64,000 nt of DNA from Corynebacterium parakroppenstedtii (lineage in GTDB: Bacteria; Actinomycetota; Actinomycetes; Mycobacteriales; Mycobacteriaceae): positions 124,001 through 188,000 of the forward strand of contig NZ_JAGSOA010000002.1 in assembly GCF_019754935.1 (NCBI RefSeq), read 5' to 3'. The notes under the pieces are model-generated. The model was given only the letters and a program-made list of their open reading frames with translations. It was not told the origin of the DNA and searched no databases. Made by a program: the position numbers and the translations under genes. Shown one piece after another: positions 48,520 to 57,902 of the stretch; within the stretch, counting starts at the first letter, position 1, and each line of letters starts with the position of its first letter.

Positions 48520-49866
48520 CTATTTATTGGTAGGCAGACCGGTAACGGGCATTGTTGGGGTTGTTTCGGAGTCTCGTCGTACATTTTCAGTATATTGACG
48601 ATTGCTTAGCGCTTTCTTTCGGGTCGTAACTTCTTTATCGATAAGTTCACTAAAGTATCGCAACCACACCGCAATGGTGGCCATAACGGGGACGGCCAGG
48701 AACGCACCGATAATTCCGTACAAATTACTGCCGACGGTGACGGAAAGAAGAACAATCACCGGGTGGAGGTTCATTGCCTTTGACTGCAGAACAGGGGAGA
48801 GAACGTTTCCTTCAAGCTGCTGAACCGCGATGATGATGGCGAGCACGATTAATGCTGTCGTGAGGCCATTCGATACGAGGGCAATAAGAACGGCGACGGC
48901 ACCCGCGACGATCGCACCAACGATTGGGATGAAACCACCCATAAACGTGATGACGGCCAGCGGTAGAGCAAGCGGCACATTGAGAATGATCAGCCCAAGA
49001 CCGATGAAGAAAGCATCGATGAGGGAAACAATCGCTTGAGCACGGATGAACCCCCCGAGCGTGTTCCAGGACCGCTGTAGGAGTTCAACGATGTGGCCTT
49101 CGCCCCGTTTGCCTGAAATTTTGCCAAGCCAGGGGAGAAAACGATCGCCATCTTTCAGGAAGAAGAAGGTGATCATCAGAATAACGCCGAGCATCACTGC
49201 TAATTCTGATGCTTTATTCACACCGGTGACGACGCCCGCAATGATTTGATCCGAGCTGGATTTAATCTTGTCGATTCCCTCGTCCAGGTAGTCGTTGACC
49301 TGTTGGTCGTTGAGGTTAAGAGGCGGGCCTTGAACGTAGTTTTGAACCTTTTCCAGCCCTTTGATCGATTGATCCGCCAATTGGGAGGATTGTTCGACGG
49401 CACTCGGTGCGATGAGGCTGAAAAGGCCGACGATGATGGCCAAGGCGCCTAACACAGAGACCAAGGCTGCGAGCCACCGGGGGAAGTGCGCTTTGCGCAT
49501 CCAATTCGTTGGAACCCAGAGCAGCGTGCAGATGATGAGGGCGATCAAGATAGGAAGAACACCCCTCCACAGCAGACCAATCGCTCGCCACGCGACGATG
49601 CCTCCGGCGATGAGGAGGATCAGCCGTATTGACCAGGCTGCGGTGATGGAGACGACGTCACCAATGACTGCGAGGCGGTCCTTGGGGGCGTCCGAGGGGT
49701 CGACCTCGGGGTGGTGTTCGCTACCGCGGAATGGCGTGCTGGGGTCGTGAGAGTGGTCCTCGGCGCTGTCCGCGTTCGTCGTCGGGTCTACCTTGCGGCT
49801 CCCCTCCGGCGCGGCCGAGTGGTTCGCTTCCTGACCGTGCTTTGTGCGGCGGTTGAAGAGTGACAT
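48520..49866 (-). CDS. AI-2E family transporter (paralogue 1)
   Basis: 448 residues. A ~70-residue acidic N-terminus is followed by about eight helices in the AI-2E/UPF0118 layout: paired N-terminal helices, a soluble middle (about 150-210), then LGGFIRAQAIVSLIDAFFIG, LALPLAVITFMGGFIPIVGA and EGNVLSPVLQSKAMNLHPV, the family's signature block. Members export small molecules; autoinducer-2 export is shown only for E. coli TqsA, so the substrate is open. The ATG shares its A with the TAA of the upstream paralogue (TAATG), indicating translational coupling. Confidence 0.88.
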   Translation of the reverse strand: MSLFNRRTKHGQEANHSAAPEGSRKVDPTTNADSAEDHSHDPSTPFRGSEHHPEVDPSDAPKDRLAVIGDVVSITAAWSIRLILLIAGGIVAWRAIGLLWRGVLPILIALIICTLLWVPTNWMRKAHFPRWLAALVSVLGALAIIVGLFSLIAPSAVEQSSQLADQSIKGLEKVQNYVQGPPLNLNDQQVNDYLDEGIDKIKSSSDQIIAGVVTGVNKASELAVMLGVILMITFFFLKDGDRFLPWLGKISGKRGEGHIVELLQRSWNTLGGFIRAQAIVSLIDAFFIGLGLIILNVPLALPLAVITFMGGFIPIVGAIVAGAVAVLIALVSNGLTTALIVLAIIIAVQQLEGNVLSPVLQSKAMNLHPVIVLLSVTVGSNLYGIIGAFLAVPVMATIAVWLRYFSELIDKEVTTRKKALSNRQYTENVRRDSETTPTMPVTGLPTNK

Positions 49867-51230
49867 TATTTGTTCTCCTCCGTGCCGTCGTCGTCGTTAG
49901 TAGATGTGGTACTGCGTGCGTCCGAGTGTTCCGGCTCTGGCTCAGGCCGTGCCGTCACCGAACTGTGGTCCGTCGTCGTGCTTGTTTCAGGATCAAGAAT
50001 GACGATGGGCTGCACGGGATCAACAACGTGACTATCCACCTGCTCACTGGCGTATCGGAGTAGGACCGCACCTACGGCCGCGAGGGGAACGGCGAGGAAC
50101 GCTCCGACAACTCCGTAAACGCTCCCACCGATGGCCACTGAGGCCAGAATGATGACCGGATGCAAGTTCATTGCCCGCGATTGCAGGATGGGGGAGAGCA
50201 CATTGCCTTCAATCTGGTGCACCAACAGGATGAGCAGCGCGGTCAGCAGCGCCGAAATCCACCCATTGGCGACGAACGCGATGACAACCGCCACAGCACC
50301 CGCAACAAGTGCGCCGAAAATCGGGATAAACCCGCAGAAGAAGTTGAGTACAGCGAGCGCGAGAGCTAGTGGGACATGAAGGATCGACAGCCCAATCGCG
50401 ATAAAGACTGAGTTCAGGAAGGAAATGATTGCCTGCGCACGGATGAACCCTCCGAGAGTTTTCCACGACCTGGCGAATATCTCGTGGAGGTGAGTCCCGA
50501 TCGAGCCTGAAAACTGACGATCAATCCACGGTAAAAACTTGTGGCCGTCGTTCAGGAAGAAGAAGGTCAGCATGAGGACAATGCCCAAGGTGACCGCGAC
50601 CGACGACGCAGCCGACGCTCCTGACAAGACGGAGCTAACAAGGGAGCCGGAATGCTCCTGAATGTGAGCCGCGGCTTCGTCAAGAGCTTGGTTGAGTTGG
50701 GTGTCTTTGATGTTGAGCGGTGGCCCATTGAGCGCTTCTTTAGTTTCCCTTAAGGAGTGGGAGGCGCTGTGAGCCAAAGACTCAGACTGGTCGATAACAC
50801 TCGTTGTCACGAGGCTAAGCGTGCCAATAACAATGACTGCGGCCCCCAAAATAACCACGATCGCCGATAGGGCATGCGGCACTTTGTGCTTGGTGAGCCA
50901 GTGAACCGGGGGCCAGAGCAAAGTACAGACAATGATTGAGATCATCACGGGCAGGAGCGCACTCCAGATCAGACCTAACCCATACCAGAGAAGAAACGCA
51001 GCTAGGGCAATCGCGAGGAACCGTAAACACCACAAGGCTAAGCGCTTGATATTCACGGCTATCGACGCCGAACGGCTTGCCTCGGTGAGCGGCGCATGGG
51101 CGTAATACGGAACGCCCATAACGTCGTCGGCGTTATCGCGATTGGCCAGCTGACTCGCATGTTTTTGGCTCAGGGGAGCGAGCGAACCGGGCACGCGCCC
51201 CGGTTCTGGTTCGGAAGAGGAGTTCATCAT
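49866..51230 (-). CDS. AI-2E family transporter (paralogue 2)
   Basis: About 454 residues. Same domain order as the next gene, with near-identical blocks LGGFIRAQAIISFLNSVFI and EGNVLSPILQSRAMNLHPV, so the pair comes from a tandem duplication. The N-terminal (~60) and C-terminal (~45) tails are polar and differ between the two. Three possible starts lie together (GTG 51233, ATG 51230, ATG 51227); I used the first ATG. Its stop codon overlaps the start of paralogue 1 by one base, so the two may be made in equal amounts and could form heteromers (inference). Confidence 0.88.
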   Translation of the reverse strand: MMNSSSEPEPGRVPGSLAPLSQKHASQLANRDNADDVMGVPYYAHAPLTEASRSASIAVNIKRLALWCLRFLAIALAAFLLWYGLGLIWSALLPVMISIIVCTLLWPPVHWLTKHKVPHALSAIVVILGAAVIVIGTLSLVTTSVIDQSESLAHSASHSLRETKEALNGPPLNIKDTQLNQALDEAAAHIQEHSGSLVSSVLSGASAASSVAVTLGIVLMLTFFFLNDGHKFLPWIDRQFSGSIGTHLHEIFARSWKTLGGFIRAQAIISFLNSVFIAIGLSILHVPLALALAVLNFFCGFIPIFGALVAGAVAVVIAFVANGWISALLTALLILLVHQIEGNVLSPILQSRAMNLHPVIILASVAIGGSVYGVVGAFLAVPLAAVGAVLLRYASEQVDSHVVDPVQPIVILDPETSTTTDHSSVTARPEPEPEHSDARSTTSTNDDDGTEENK

Positions 51231-51288
51231 CACGGACTATTGTGCACTATTCGGCCAGATTAGTGTGATCTCTGAAGCACCGTTGCTT

Positions 51289-51453
51289 TTAATAACCCTG
51301 ATCGTAGAGCTTTTCATCAGTGGCTTCAGGGTTGTCGCCGAGCTTCCCGGAGGTCTCATCGGGGTGTTTCATCAGCGAGTACGTGCTCGTCGCGAGTCCA
51401 CCCCAGATGACCAACATGAACAGGACCATCATCATGACTGCTGTTCCACTCAT
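51289..51453 (-). CDS. metS: Methionine/alanine importer small subunit
   Basis: 54 residues, too short for most ORF filters. Reads MSGTAVMMMVLFMLVIWGGL at the start, one membrane helix, then a charged tail with PDETSGKLGD and ending DQGY. In C. glutamicum the MetP transporter needs the small one-helix MetS made from the next gene. The start codon overlaps the metP stop in ATGA, so translation is coupled. Both the sequence pattern and the context support the call. Confidence 0.88.
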   Translation of the reverse strand: MSGTAVMMMVLFMLVIWGGLATSTYSLMKHPDETSGKLGDNPEATDEKLYDQGY

Positions 51454-53219
51454 TGGTCGCCATCCTTCCCGTTCGTAGCGTCGCTAATTGTTGAGGATAT
51501 GTCTGCGGTATCGCCGCCCGTGACGGGCTGGCCCGTCGAACCGTGGCGGTCTGGATCGAGCGAGACCGCTTCGACGCGACCGCGACGTTGGCGTCGGCGT
51601 TGCTCAGCGGCAAAGCCAGCTTTACGCGATTCATGGCTCTGAGGGGTGACGATGCGCTGATGCACGTTGAACTCCACACCGAAGTCCGTACCGGGCGGGC
51701 CGGATAGGGACGGGTTTCCACGCCACGGAACGACGGACATCATGAAGGCAACAATCACGATAAGTGTGACAACACCCCATCCGTAGAGGTCAATCTGTTG
51801 GTCGGAGTAGCCGCCGTAGTTGGACTTGAACAGGTTCTGGAGCTCCTGGATTAGCGTGTACCCAAGGATGATCGGCGTGATGTTGGTGACACAAATTCGC
51901 CAGAAGTTGCCCACTTGGAAAGATGACACCGCATTGAGGTGCAGGGAAAATTCGTCGAGCCGACGTAAAACCCAATCGACGCACACGATGGTGATCAGGG
52001 AGATGCACACAATGCCGACGTTGTTGGTGTACTTGTCCATAATGTCCAATGTGGATAAGCCTGACGTCGTGGAAAAAAGGGCTAAAGAAATGATGCCCAT
52101 GACCACACCGGTGCCGATAGCCGCGCTCTTGCGATCAAGGTTTAATTTGTCTTTCACCGCAGAGACAACGACTTCCAATAGTGAGAAGAGCGATGTGAAG
52201 CCTGCGATGGCGAGTGAACCGAAGAAGAGGACACCAAAGACGGCGCCACCAGGCATGGAATTGATGATCGTTGGGAAAGCTACGAATGCGAGACCGATAC
52301 CGTTGGAAACGACCTTGTCCACCGGGACGCCTTCTTGCGTGGCCATGTATCCCAATGCGGCAAAGACCCCAATGCCGGCCAGAAGTTCAAATCCCGAGTT
52401 TGCGAAGCCGGTGACCAAACCAGTTCCGGTGAGGTTGGTCCGTGGTTTCAAGTACGACGAATAGGTCAACATGATGCCGAAGCCGACGGACAGCGAGAAG
52501 AAAATCTGCCCGTACGCTGCGACCCAGACTTCCGTATTCGTCAACGCGGACCAATTCGGGGTAAAGAGTGCGTCCAACCCCCGTGAAGCGCCATCCATAA
52601 ACAGTGCGTAGATCACAACGACGAGGAACAGCACAGTGAGCAAGGGCATGAATACCTTAGAGACCTTGCCGATGCCTTCGTCGACTCCCATTGCCAACAC
52701 GATGATCGTCGCTACCCACACTAAGGCCAGGGCAATGGCGATTTGCCAGACGATTGACGTCGAAAATGTTTGTGTTGCCTCGGAGTGGAGGAACTCGTCG
52801 GAGAAATAGGAGTCGGGTTTGCTTCCCCATGCGCGGGTGAAGGACTTAATGGTGTACAACCCGGCCCACCCAATGATGGCCGCGTAGTAAATCGAAATGA
52901 AGAATGCGATTCCAACCTGGATCCAGCCAATGGGTTCGGTCCAACCGCTTATGCGCTTAAACACAAGGGGAGCTGAGCCGCGAAACCGGTGCCCCAGGGT
53001 GTAGTCGAGGAATAGCAGAGGGATTCCTGCCGTCAGCAGCGCGATGATGTACGGAATGAGGAACGCGCCACCGCCATTGGAATACGCCACATACGGGAAG
53101 CGCCAAATATTTCCTAAACCGACGGCTGAACCGATAGCAGCTAAGAGGAAAGCTGAGCGGGAAGAGAACGTTTCGCGCGATGCAGCGGAAGCGTCACTCT
53201 CTGAGGGGGAATGAGACAT
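51450..53219 (-). CDS. metP: Sodium-dependent methionine/alanine importer (NSS family)
   Basis: 589 residues. Neurotransmitter:sodium symporter fold: SRSAFLLAAIGSAVGLGNIW in helix 1 with the sodium-site AVGLGN, RFPYVAYSNGGGAFLIPY in helices 1-2, and about 12 helices in all. A ~75-residue cytoplasmic tail follows the last helix. The coupled metS gene identifies it as MetP rather than another NSS member. The upstream region is shared with divergent ychF. Confidence 0.92.
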   Translation of the reverse strand: MSHSPSESDASAASRETFSSRSAFLLAAIGSAVGLGNIWRFPYVAYSNGGGAFLIPYIIALLTAGIPLLFLDYTLGHRFRGSAPLVFKRISGWTEPIGWIQVGIAFFISIYYAAIIGWAGLYTIKSFTRAWGSKPDSYFSDEFLHSEATQTFSTSIVWQIAIALALVWVATIIVLAMGVDEGIGKVSKVFMPLLTVLFLVVVIYALFMDGASRGLDALFTPNWSALTNTEVWVAAYGQIFFSLSVGFGIMLTYSSYLKPRTNLTGTGLVTGFANSGFELLAGIGVFAALGYMATQEGVPVDKVVSNGIGLAFVAFPTIINSMPGGAVFGVLFFGSLAIAGFTSLFSLLEVVVSAVKDKLNLDRKSAAIGTGVVMGIISLALFSTTSGLSTLDIMDKYTNNVGIVCISLITIVCVDWVLRRLDEFSLHLNAVSSFQVGNFWRICVTNITPIILGYTLIQELQNLFKSNYGGYSDQQIDLYGWGVVTLIVIVAFMMSVVPWRGNPSLSGPPGTDFGVEFNVHQRIVTPQSHESRKAGFAAEQRRRQRRGRVEAVSLDPDRHGSTGQPVTGGDTADISSTISDATNGKDGDQ

Positions 53220-53570
53220 GTAGAAGATGCCTTTCCGCTAAGGCTTCGACCCAACCGAGTGTCAGACGACTAGTAAGCGCGCATGAGCGGCTCGATGGGA
53301 GTTGCCGTGATGGGGAGAAATGGATTGGTCCTTACGGGTGGGGGACGCAAGCCGGCATCACGCCGGGGGTGGTGGCGTGCTCGACCGTGAAAATACTATC
53401 ACCCTGTGGCCGACGGTCTGTCGACGTTCCGTCGGCGCGAATGGCGCGTGACGTGCGACGGTGTGTCGCGTTTGTGCCATTCGTGTTTCGCTGGTGTTGT
53501 AATTGTGCGTCGCCCGTTTAGTCGAGGTCCCCCATCGATGGCGGTTTGTACTGCACGTAGGATGTGTGGC
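53220..53570. other. Intergenic region between metP and ychF
   Basis: 351 bp between divergent genes. The ychF frame is open upstream as far as 53406 but that part has no homology and is not counted as coding. I saw no clear operator or promoter. Confidence 0.4.
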
Positions 53571-54650
53571 ATGAGTCTTACCCTCGGAATTGTCGGTCTA
53601 CCCAATGTAGGAAAATCCACCCTTTTCAACGCGTTAACCCGAAACGATGTGCTGGCAGCTAATTATCCCTTTGCGACGATCGAACCCAACGTCGGCTTGG
53701 TCGAACTACCGGACGCACGCCTGAAACGTTTGGCGGAGATGTTCGATTCTGCGGAGATCATCCCGGCGACGGTCTCGTTCGTTGACATTGCGGGAATTGT
53801 GAAAGGTGCCTCTGAAGGGGAGGGGTTGGGCAACCAATTCCTGGCGAATATTCGTGAGGCAGATGCGATTTGCCAGGTTGTCCGGGCTTTTACGGATGAC
53901 GATGTTGTGCATGTTGACGGAAAGGTCGATCCGTCCAGCGATATTGACGTTATTGAGACTGAGCTCATTTTGGCCGACATGCAGACCCTTGAAAAAGCTC
54001 TTCCCCGCCTGGAGAAGGAAGCAAAGAAGAATAAAGACAAGGCGGTGGAACGTGATGCCGTCGACGAGGCTTTGAAGGTGCTTGAGGACGGACACACATT
54101 GTTCTCGGCGAAAGATTCGCTTGATTTAACGGCGTTGAAAGAACTGAATTTGTTGACGGCAAAGCCGTCCCTTTATGTTTTCAACTCAGACGAAGCAGTT
54201 CTGACTGATGAAGCAAAGAAGAAAGAATTGACGGAGTTGGTTGCTCCGGCCCAGGCAGTGTTCCTTGACGCCGAGACCGAGGCTGAACTACTCGAGCTTG
54301 ACGACGACGAAGCCGCGGAACTGTTGGCGTCTGTGGGGCAGGATGAGCCCGGTTTGAACAAGCTGGCTCGAGCTGGATTTGCCACGCTGGGGTTGCAGAC
54401 GTATCTCACCGCTGGTCCGAAGGAAGCGCGTGCGTGGACTATCCATCAGGGAGATACTGCGCCTCAAGCCGCTGGCGTTATTCACTCCGACTTTGAACGC
54501 GGATTTATTAAGGCAGAGATCGTTTCGTATGACGATCTGAATGAGTTGGGCTCCATGGCGGAGGCGCGAGCGCATGGCAAGGTTCGCCAAGAAGGTAAGG
54601 ATTATGTCATGCAAGATGGAGATGTTGTTGAATTCAAGTTTAATGTCTAA
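53571..54650 (+). CDS. ychF: Redox-regulated ATPase YchF
   Basis: Obg-family P-loop protein that prefers ATP and binds ribosomes. From the ATG at 53571 it has 360 residues, the standard length, beginning SLTLGIVGLPNVGKSTLFNA. Further marks: FATIEPNVG, FVDIAGIVKGASEGEGLGNQ (G3 region) and a C-terminal TGS domain with ARAWTIHQGDTAPQAAGVIH and a final DVVEFKFNV. The longer frame from 53406 would add 55 residues without homology. Confidence 0.96.
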   Translation: MSLTLGIVGLPNVGKSTLFNALTRNDVLAANYPFATIEPNVGLVELPDARLKRLAEMFDSAEIIPATVSFVDIAGIVKGASEGEGLGNQFLANIREADAICQVVRAFTDDDVVHVDGKVDPSSDIDVIETELILADMQTLEKALPRLEKEAKKNKDKAVERDAVDEALKVLEDGHTLFSAKDSLDLTALKELNLLTAKPSLYVFNSDEAVLTDEAKKKELTELVAPAQAVFLDAETEAELLELDDDEAAELLASVGQDEPGLNKLARAGFATLGLQTYLTAGPKEARAWTIHQGDTAPQAAGVIHSDFERGFIKAEIVSYDDLNELGSMAEARAHGKVRQEGKDYVMQDGDVVEFKFNV

Positions 54651-54814
54651 CTGATTCGCGTTTCTTCATAACGCTCGATTGTGGTGCTTTGCAATTGCTT
54701 AGTGGCATGATGCTTAGCCACGTCATGCCCAGGCACATGGTGCTCGACCGCCTGGAACTCGACCGCACGAAAAAGTAGCTAAAGCTTTATCATCTCCCAG
54801 GTTTCGGATAAGTA

Positions 54815-55466
54815 AGGCGACGACCGTCGGTGAGCTTCCACCTTCGTGGCCGGGGGAATCTGGGTGAAGGTTTGGGTCGGGTGGGCTGAATCCCTCTGAT
54901 TCTCAGCGAGCTGGTTACGAGCGAGCTGACTGGTTTTATATATCCATTTTTCTGGGAATCGACGTTGCTGGCGCAGTTGATGCAGTTGATCTGGGGGGTC
55001 GGCGGTGTGAGGTCGGTGATCACGTAGCTGTTTATGACGATATCTGGCGCCACGGGGGATTTGAGGAATATGCAGTGGTGGCCGGGTGCTCCCGCGATCA
55101 TTCCTGATCATGTCTCGTTCGCGTCTGCAGCCGTTGTTCCCTTTGCTAGTCTGACTGCTTGCCAGGCGATCGAGCGGAAATCGCAGGTGGCTAGTAGTGA
55201 CACTGTGACGATCACCGGTGCAGGTGTGGGCGGCGAAAGTTTTGCTATTCAAATTGCAGTCAACCGAGGTTCCCATGTCGTGGGAGTAGCGTTGGGAAGA
55301 TGTGAAGACCGTGTGCGGTCCTCAGTGCTCACGAATTTTTGATTATCGGACTACCGACGATGTTGATCCGGTTGTGACGTCGACGATTAGTCTTGGTGAG
55401 TTGCCGCATCGGCTCGAAGAGGTGTCTGCAGAGAAAAACGGAAGGAGAACTGTCGCCGTGCTCTAA
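54815..55466 (+). pseudogene. Decayed MDR-type alcohol dehydrogenase / quinone reductase
   Basis: Three reading frames in series spell parts of one zinc-independent MDR protein. Frame 1 (about 54883-55105): GLNPSDSQRAGYERADWFY, LGIDVAGAVDAVD, CEVGDHVAVYDDIW, GGFEEYAVVAG, then a stop. Frame 2 (to 55342): IIPDHVSFASAAVVPFASLT and DTVTITGAGVGGESFAIQIA, then a stop. Frame 3 (about 55341-55466): FDYRTTDDVDPVVTS joined directly to TISLGELPHRLEEV and GRRTVAVL, stop TAA. Compared with an intact ~310-residue enzyme, at least two frameshifts and a large internal deletion are present, and the beginning is corrupted. Confidence 0.85.
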
Positions 55467-55805
55467 GAGTGTTCTGTTCTGAGTACCTACGAAGGGTCAG
55501 CTACTCGGTCATTCGAGTTTTAGTGGTTGGATGATTGGGGGTCTAACGGGAGTACGCCGCAAAACGTTTATTGGTGCAGATTTGTAGAAGTGGTTCTCTA
55601 TTATCGTTTCTACAAATTTTTATATTTTTACGCTTTATATTGGAATCGTCAAGATTAAGAACTTCTGTTGTTAGTTAAAGAATTGCTCTACCGGTTTTCG
55701 GTTTAAAGTGCTTAGCTCGACGTGACAGCCGGCCATGCTTGATGGTGTACCATCGGCGAGCAGCAGAACGCAGTCTCCGATTACGTCGGCTCTAGACTCC
55801 GGCGT
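55467..55805. other. AT-rich region upstream of alsS
   Basis: 339 bp without an ORF. The stretch around 55600-55650 is notably AT-rich (CAAATTTTTATATTTTTACG) and is the likely alsS promoter zone; I could not fix -35 and -10. Confidence 0.4.
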
Positions 55806-57524
55806 GTGGAGCACATGGCTCAACCTTATCTTTTCTCCCGCCTGATAGGAAAGCGTGACTTAGTGAAAAGCGCACAGCTTATTGTTCAAACCCTTCGAGC
55901 TCAAGGTGTCCGGTATATTTTTGGGGTGCCTGGGGCCAAAATTGATGAAGTGTACGACGCCCTTGTCGATGCGGACGATATTGAGGTCGTTGTATGCCGC
56001 CATGAGCAGAATGCAACGTTTATGGCCCAGGCTATTGGCCGGCTAACCGGGAAGCCGGGGGTTGTTTTGGTGACCTCTGGGCCAGGAACAACCAACTTGG
56101 CAACCGGGCTTGTTACCGCAAATACTGAGCAGGATCCCGTGGTCGCAATTGCGGGCACCGTGGGGTTGCCAGACAGGCTGAAGCGAACGCACCAATCTCT
56201 CGATGCTGTGAACTTTTTGGCGCCGGTTACTAAATTCGCCGCTGAATCAACGTGTGTCGATGATGTCTCAGAACTTATTACCAACGCATTTCGGGAGGCT
56301 CAACAAGAGCCCCGTGGTGCGGCTGCTGTCATGGTCCCTGCGGACGTAGCTGGATCTGAAACGTCAGCGCCTCTCCTTGAGTTCCCTGACCCGGCACCTC
56401 TAGGTCCGGCATCGCAGGCGCTCGTCGATAAGGCTAAAAAACGTATTGAAAACGCTAAATTGCCTGTTCTACTCGTGGGAATGCGAGGAGCAGGGGAGAG
56501 TGCAGTTCGAGAACTACGTCAATTAATAAAGACAACGAATCTTCCTGTCGTTGAAACTTTCCAAGGAGCGGGGGTTATTTCCCGTGATTTGGAGAATAAC
56601 TTCCTGGGCCGTGTTGGCTTGTTTAAAAACCAACCCGGTGACGTTCTGCTCAATAAGGCAGACTTAATTATTTCTGTCGGTTACGATTCAGTGGAATACG
56701 ATCCTCGTGTGTGGAATTTTAATGGCCAGCATGACATCATCCACGTTGATTCCATTCAGGCAGACATCGATACTCACTACCGGCCAACCTTGGAGCTCGT
56801 TGGCGACATTTCAGGTACGCTTCACGAGTTAAACAGTGTGATAAATCCGGTAGAGGTGGGACAGGCTGAGCGCTCTTTCATTGACCGACGACTTGAAGCC
56901 TTAGCCCGTACTCAGCGTCAGGGTGCAAAGCAGACGACAAGCGATTTGGGTGTGAACCCGGCTCGTTTGGTCCTGACCCTTCGGGACCTCATCACTGACG
57001 ACAAAACAACGGTGGCGGCGGATATCGGAACGCATTCCATTTATCTCGCGCGGTATTTCCGCACGTATGAGCCCCGTACTTTGCTGTTTTCTAATGGCCA
57101 GCAGACCTTAGGTGTTGCTTTGCCGTGGGCAATTGCGGCGGCATTAGTTAGCAGGGATCATCCAGTCGTTTCAGTCTCGGGCGATGGTGGTTTCCTTTAT
57201 TCAGCACAGGAATTGGAGACAGCAACACGTTTAGGACTCCACCTTGTCCACGTTATTATGCGAGATAATTCGTATGACATGGTCAAGTTCCAGCAGGAAA
57301 ATAAATTTGGCCGTCCATCAGCCGTTGAATTAGGCGATTATGACGCGGTCAAATACGCGGAAGCATTTGGGGCCAAAGGCTACCGCGTTCACACACTGGA
57401 AGACTTTTCCACCGCGTTTTCCCAAGCGATGGCGGATGAGGGAGTGTCCATCGTGGATGTACCCGTCGATTACACAGACAGTGTGTCGTTAGCTCAGCAT
57501 TTGGACTTCTCCGTGCTGAACTAA
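55806..57524 (+). CDS. alsS: Catabolic acetolactate synthase (AlsS/BudB type)
   Basis: Condenses two pyruvates to acetolactate with ThDP, without FAD-linked feedback control. 572 residues. Reads like Bacillus AlsS: IFGVPGAKIDEVYDALVD, RHEQNATFMAQAIGRLTGKP with the ThDP-activating Glu, TSGPGTTNLATGLVTANTE, DRLKRTHQSLDAV, LFKNQPGDVL, and the ThDP/Mg motif SVSGDGGFLYSAQELETA. It is distinct from anabolic IlvB, whose N-terminus and RHEQ context differ. No regulatory subunit or acetolactate decarboxylase is adjacent. Start could be GTG 55806 or ATG 55815. Flanked by a pseudogene and accessory genes, hinting at acquisition by transfer. Confidence 0.88.
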   Translation: MEHMAQPYLFSRLIGKRDLVKSAQLIVQTLRAQGVRYIFGVPGAKIDEVYDALVDADDIEVVVCRHEQNATFMAQAIGRLTGKPGVVLVTSGPGTTNLATGLVTANTEQDPVVAIAGTVGLPDRLKRTHQSLDAVNFLAPVTKFAAESTCVDDVSELITNAFREAQQEPRGAAAVMVPADVAGSETSAPLLEFPDPAPLGPASQALVDKAKKRIENAKLPVLLVGMRGAGESAVRELRQLIKTTNLPVVETFQGAGVISRDLENNFLGRVGLFKNQPGDVLLNKADLIISVGYDSVEYDPRVWNFNGQHDIIHVDSIQADIDTHYRPTLELVGDISGTLHELNSVINPVEVGQAERSFIDRRLEALARTQRQGAKQTTSDLGVNPARLVLTLRDLITDDKTTVAADIGTHSIYLARYFRTYEPRTLLFSNGQQTLGVALPWAIAAALVSRDHPVVSVSGDGGFLYSAQELETATRLGLHLVHVIMRDNSYDMVKFQQENKFGRPSAVELGDYDAVKYAEAFGAKGYRVHTLEDFSTAFSQAMADEGVSIVDVPVDYTDSVSLAQHLDFSVLN

Positions 57525-57545
57525 CAACGGCTGATTTCTTGACGC

Positions 57546-57902
57546 TTAATTCTTCTTAGCGTTTTTCTGACGCTCCGCCTGCGTGACGGCGTGCTTGAGC
57601 TCGTTTTTATTCATGTCGGATCGGCCTTCGATATTCAGGCGTTTAGCGTCTTCATAGAGCTGAGCTTTTGTCCGTCCTTGTGGGCCCTGATGGGAGCGTT
57701 GCCCCCCTCGTTCAGAGGGAGACTTGTCGTTCGTAGACGTTGGTGAGGCCTTCTCAGATTCACCCTGTTGCGCACGGGTTTTATTGACCGTGCGGGCTGC
57801 GATCTCTTCGGCAGTGCTCTCCGAGCGACCCTTGTCCTTGAGTGAATCCTTAATGTGCTCGTATTGCCGTTCGTGTTTCTTATTCCATGCTTGTTGGGGC
57901 AT
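57546..57902 (-). CDS. Small basic protein with Rho N-like C-terminal domain
   Basis: 118 residues from the ATG at 57902. Highly charged throughout: MPQQAWNKKHERQYEHIKDS, EEIAARTVNKTRAQQGE, a Ser/Gly linker, and a C-terminal helix-extension-helix RTKAQLYEDAKRLNIEGRSD then MNKNELKHAV, which looks like a Rho-N/SAP-type nucleic-acid-binding motif. Similar proteins are often labelled plasmid stabilisation protein without evidence. Convergent with alsS, 21 bp apart. GTG at 57911 is an alternative start. Role unknown; nucleic-acid binding is inference. Confidence 0.75.
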   Translation of the reverse strand: MPQQAWNKKHERQYEHIKDSLKDKGRSESTAEEIAARTVNKTRAQQGESEKASPTSTNDKSPSERGGQRSHQGPQGRTKAQLYEDAKRLNIEGRSDMNKNELKHAVTQAERQKNAKKN

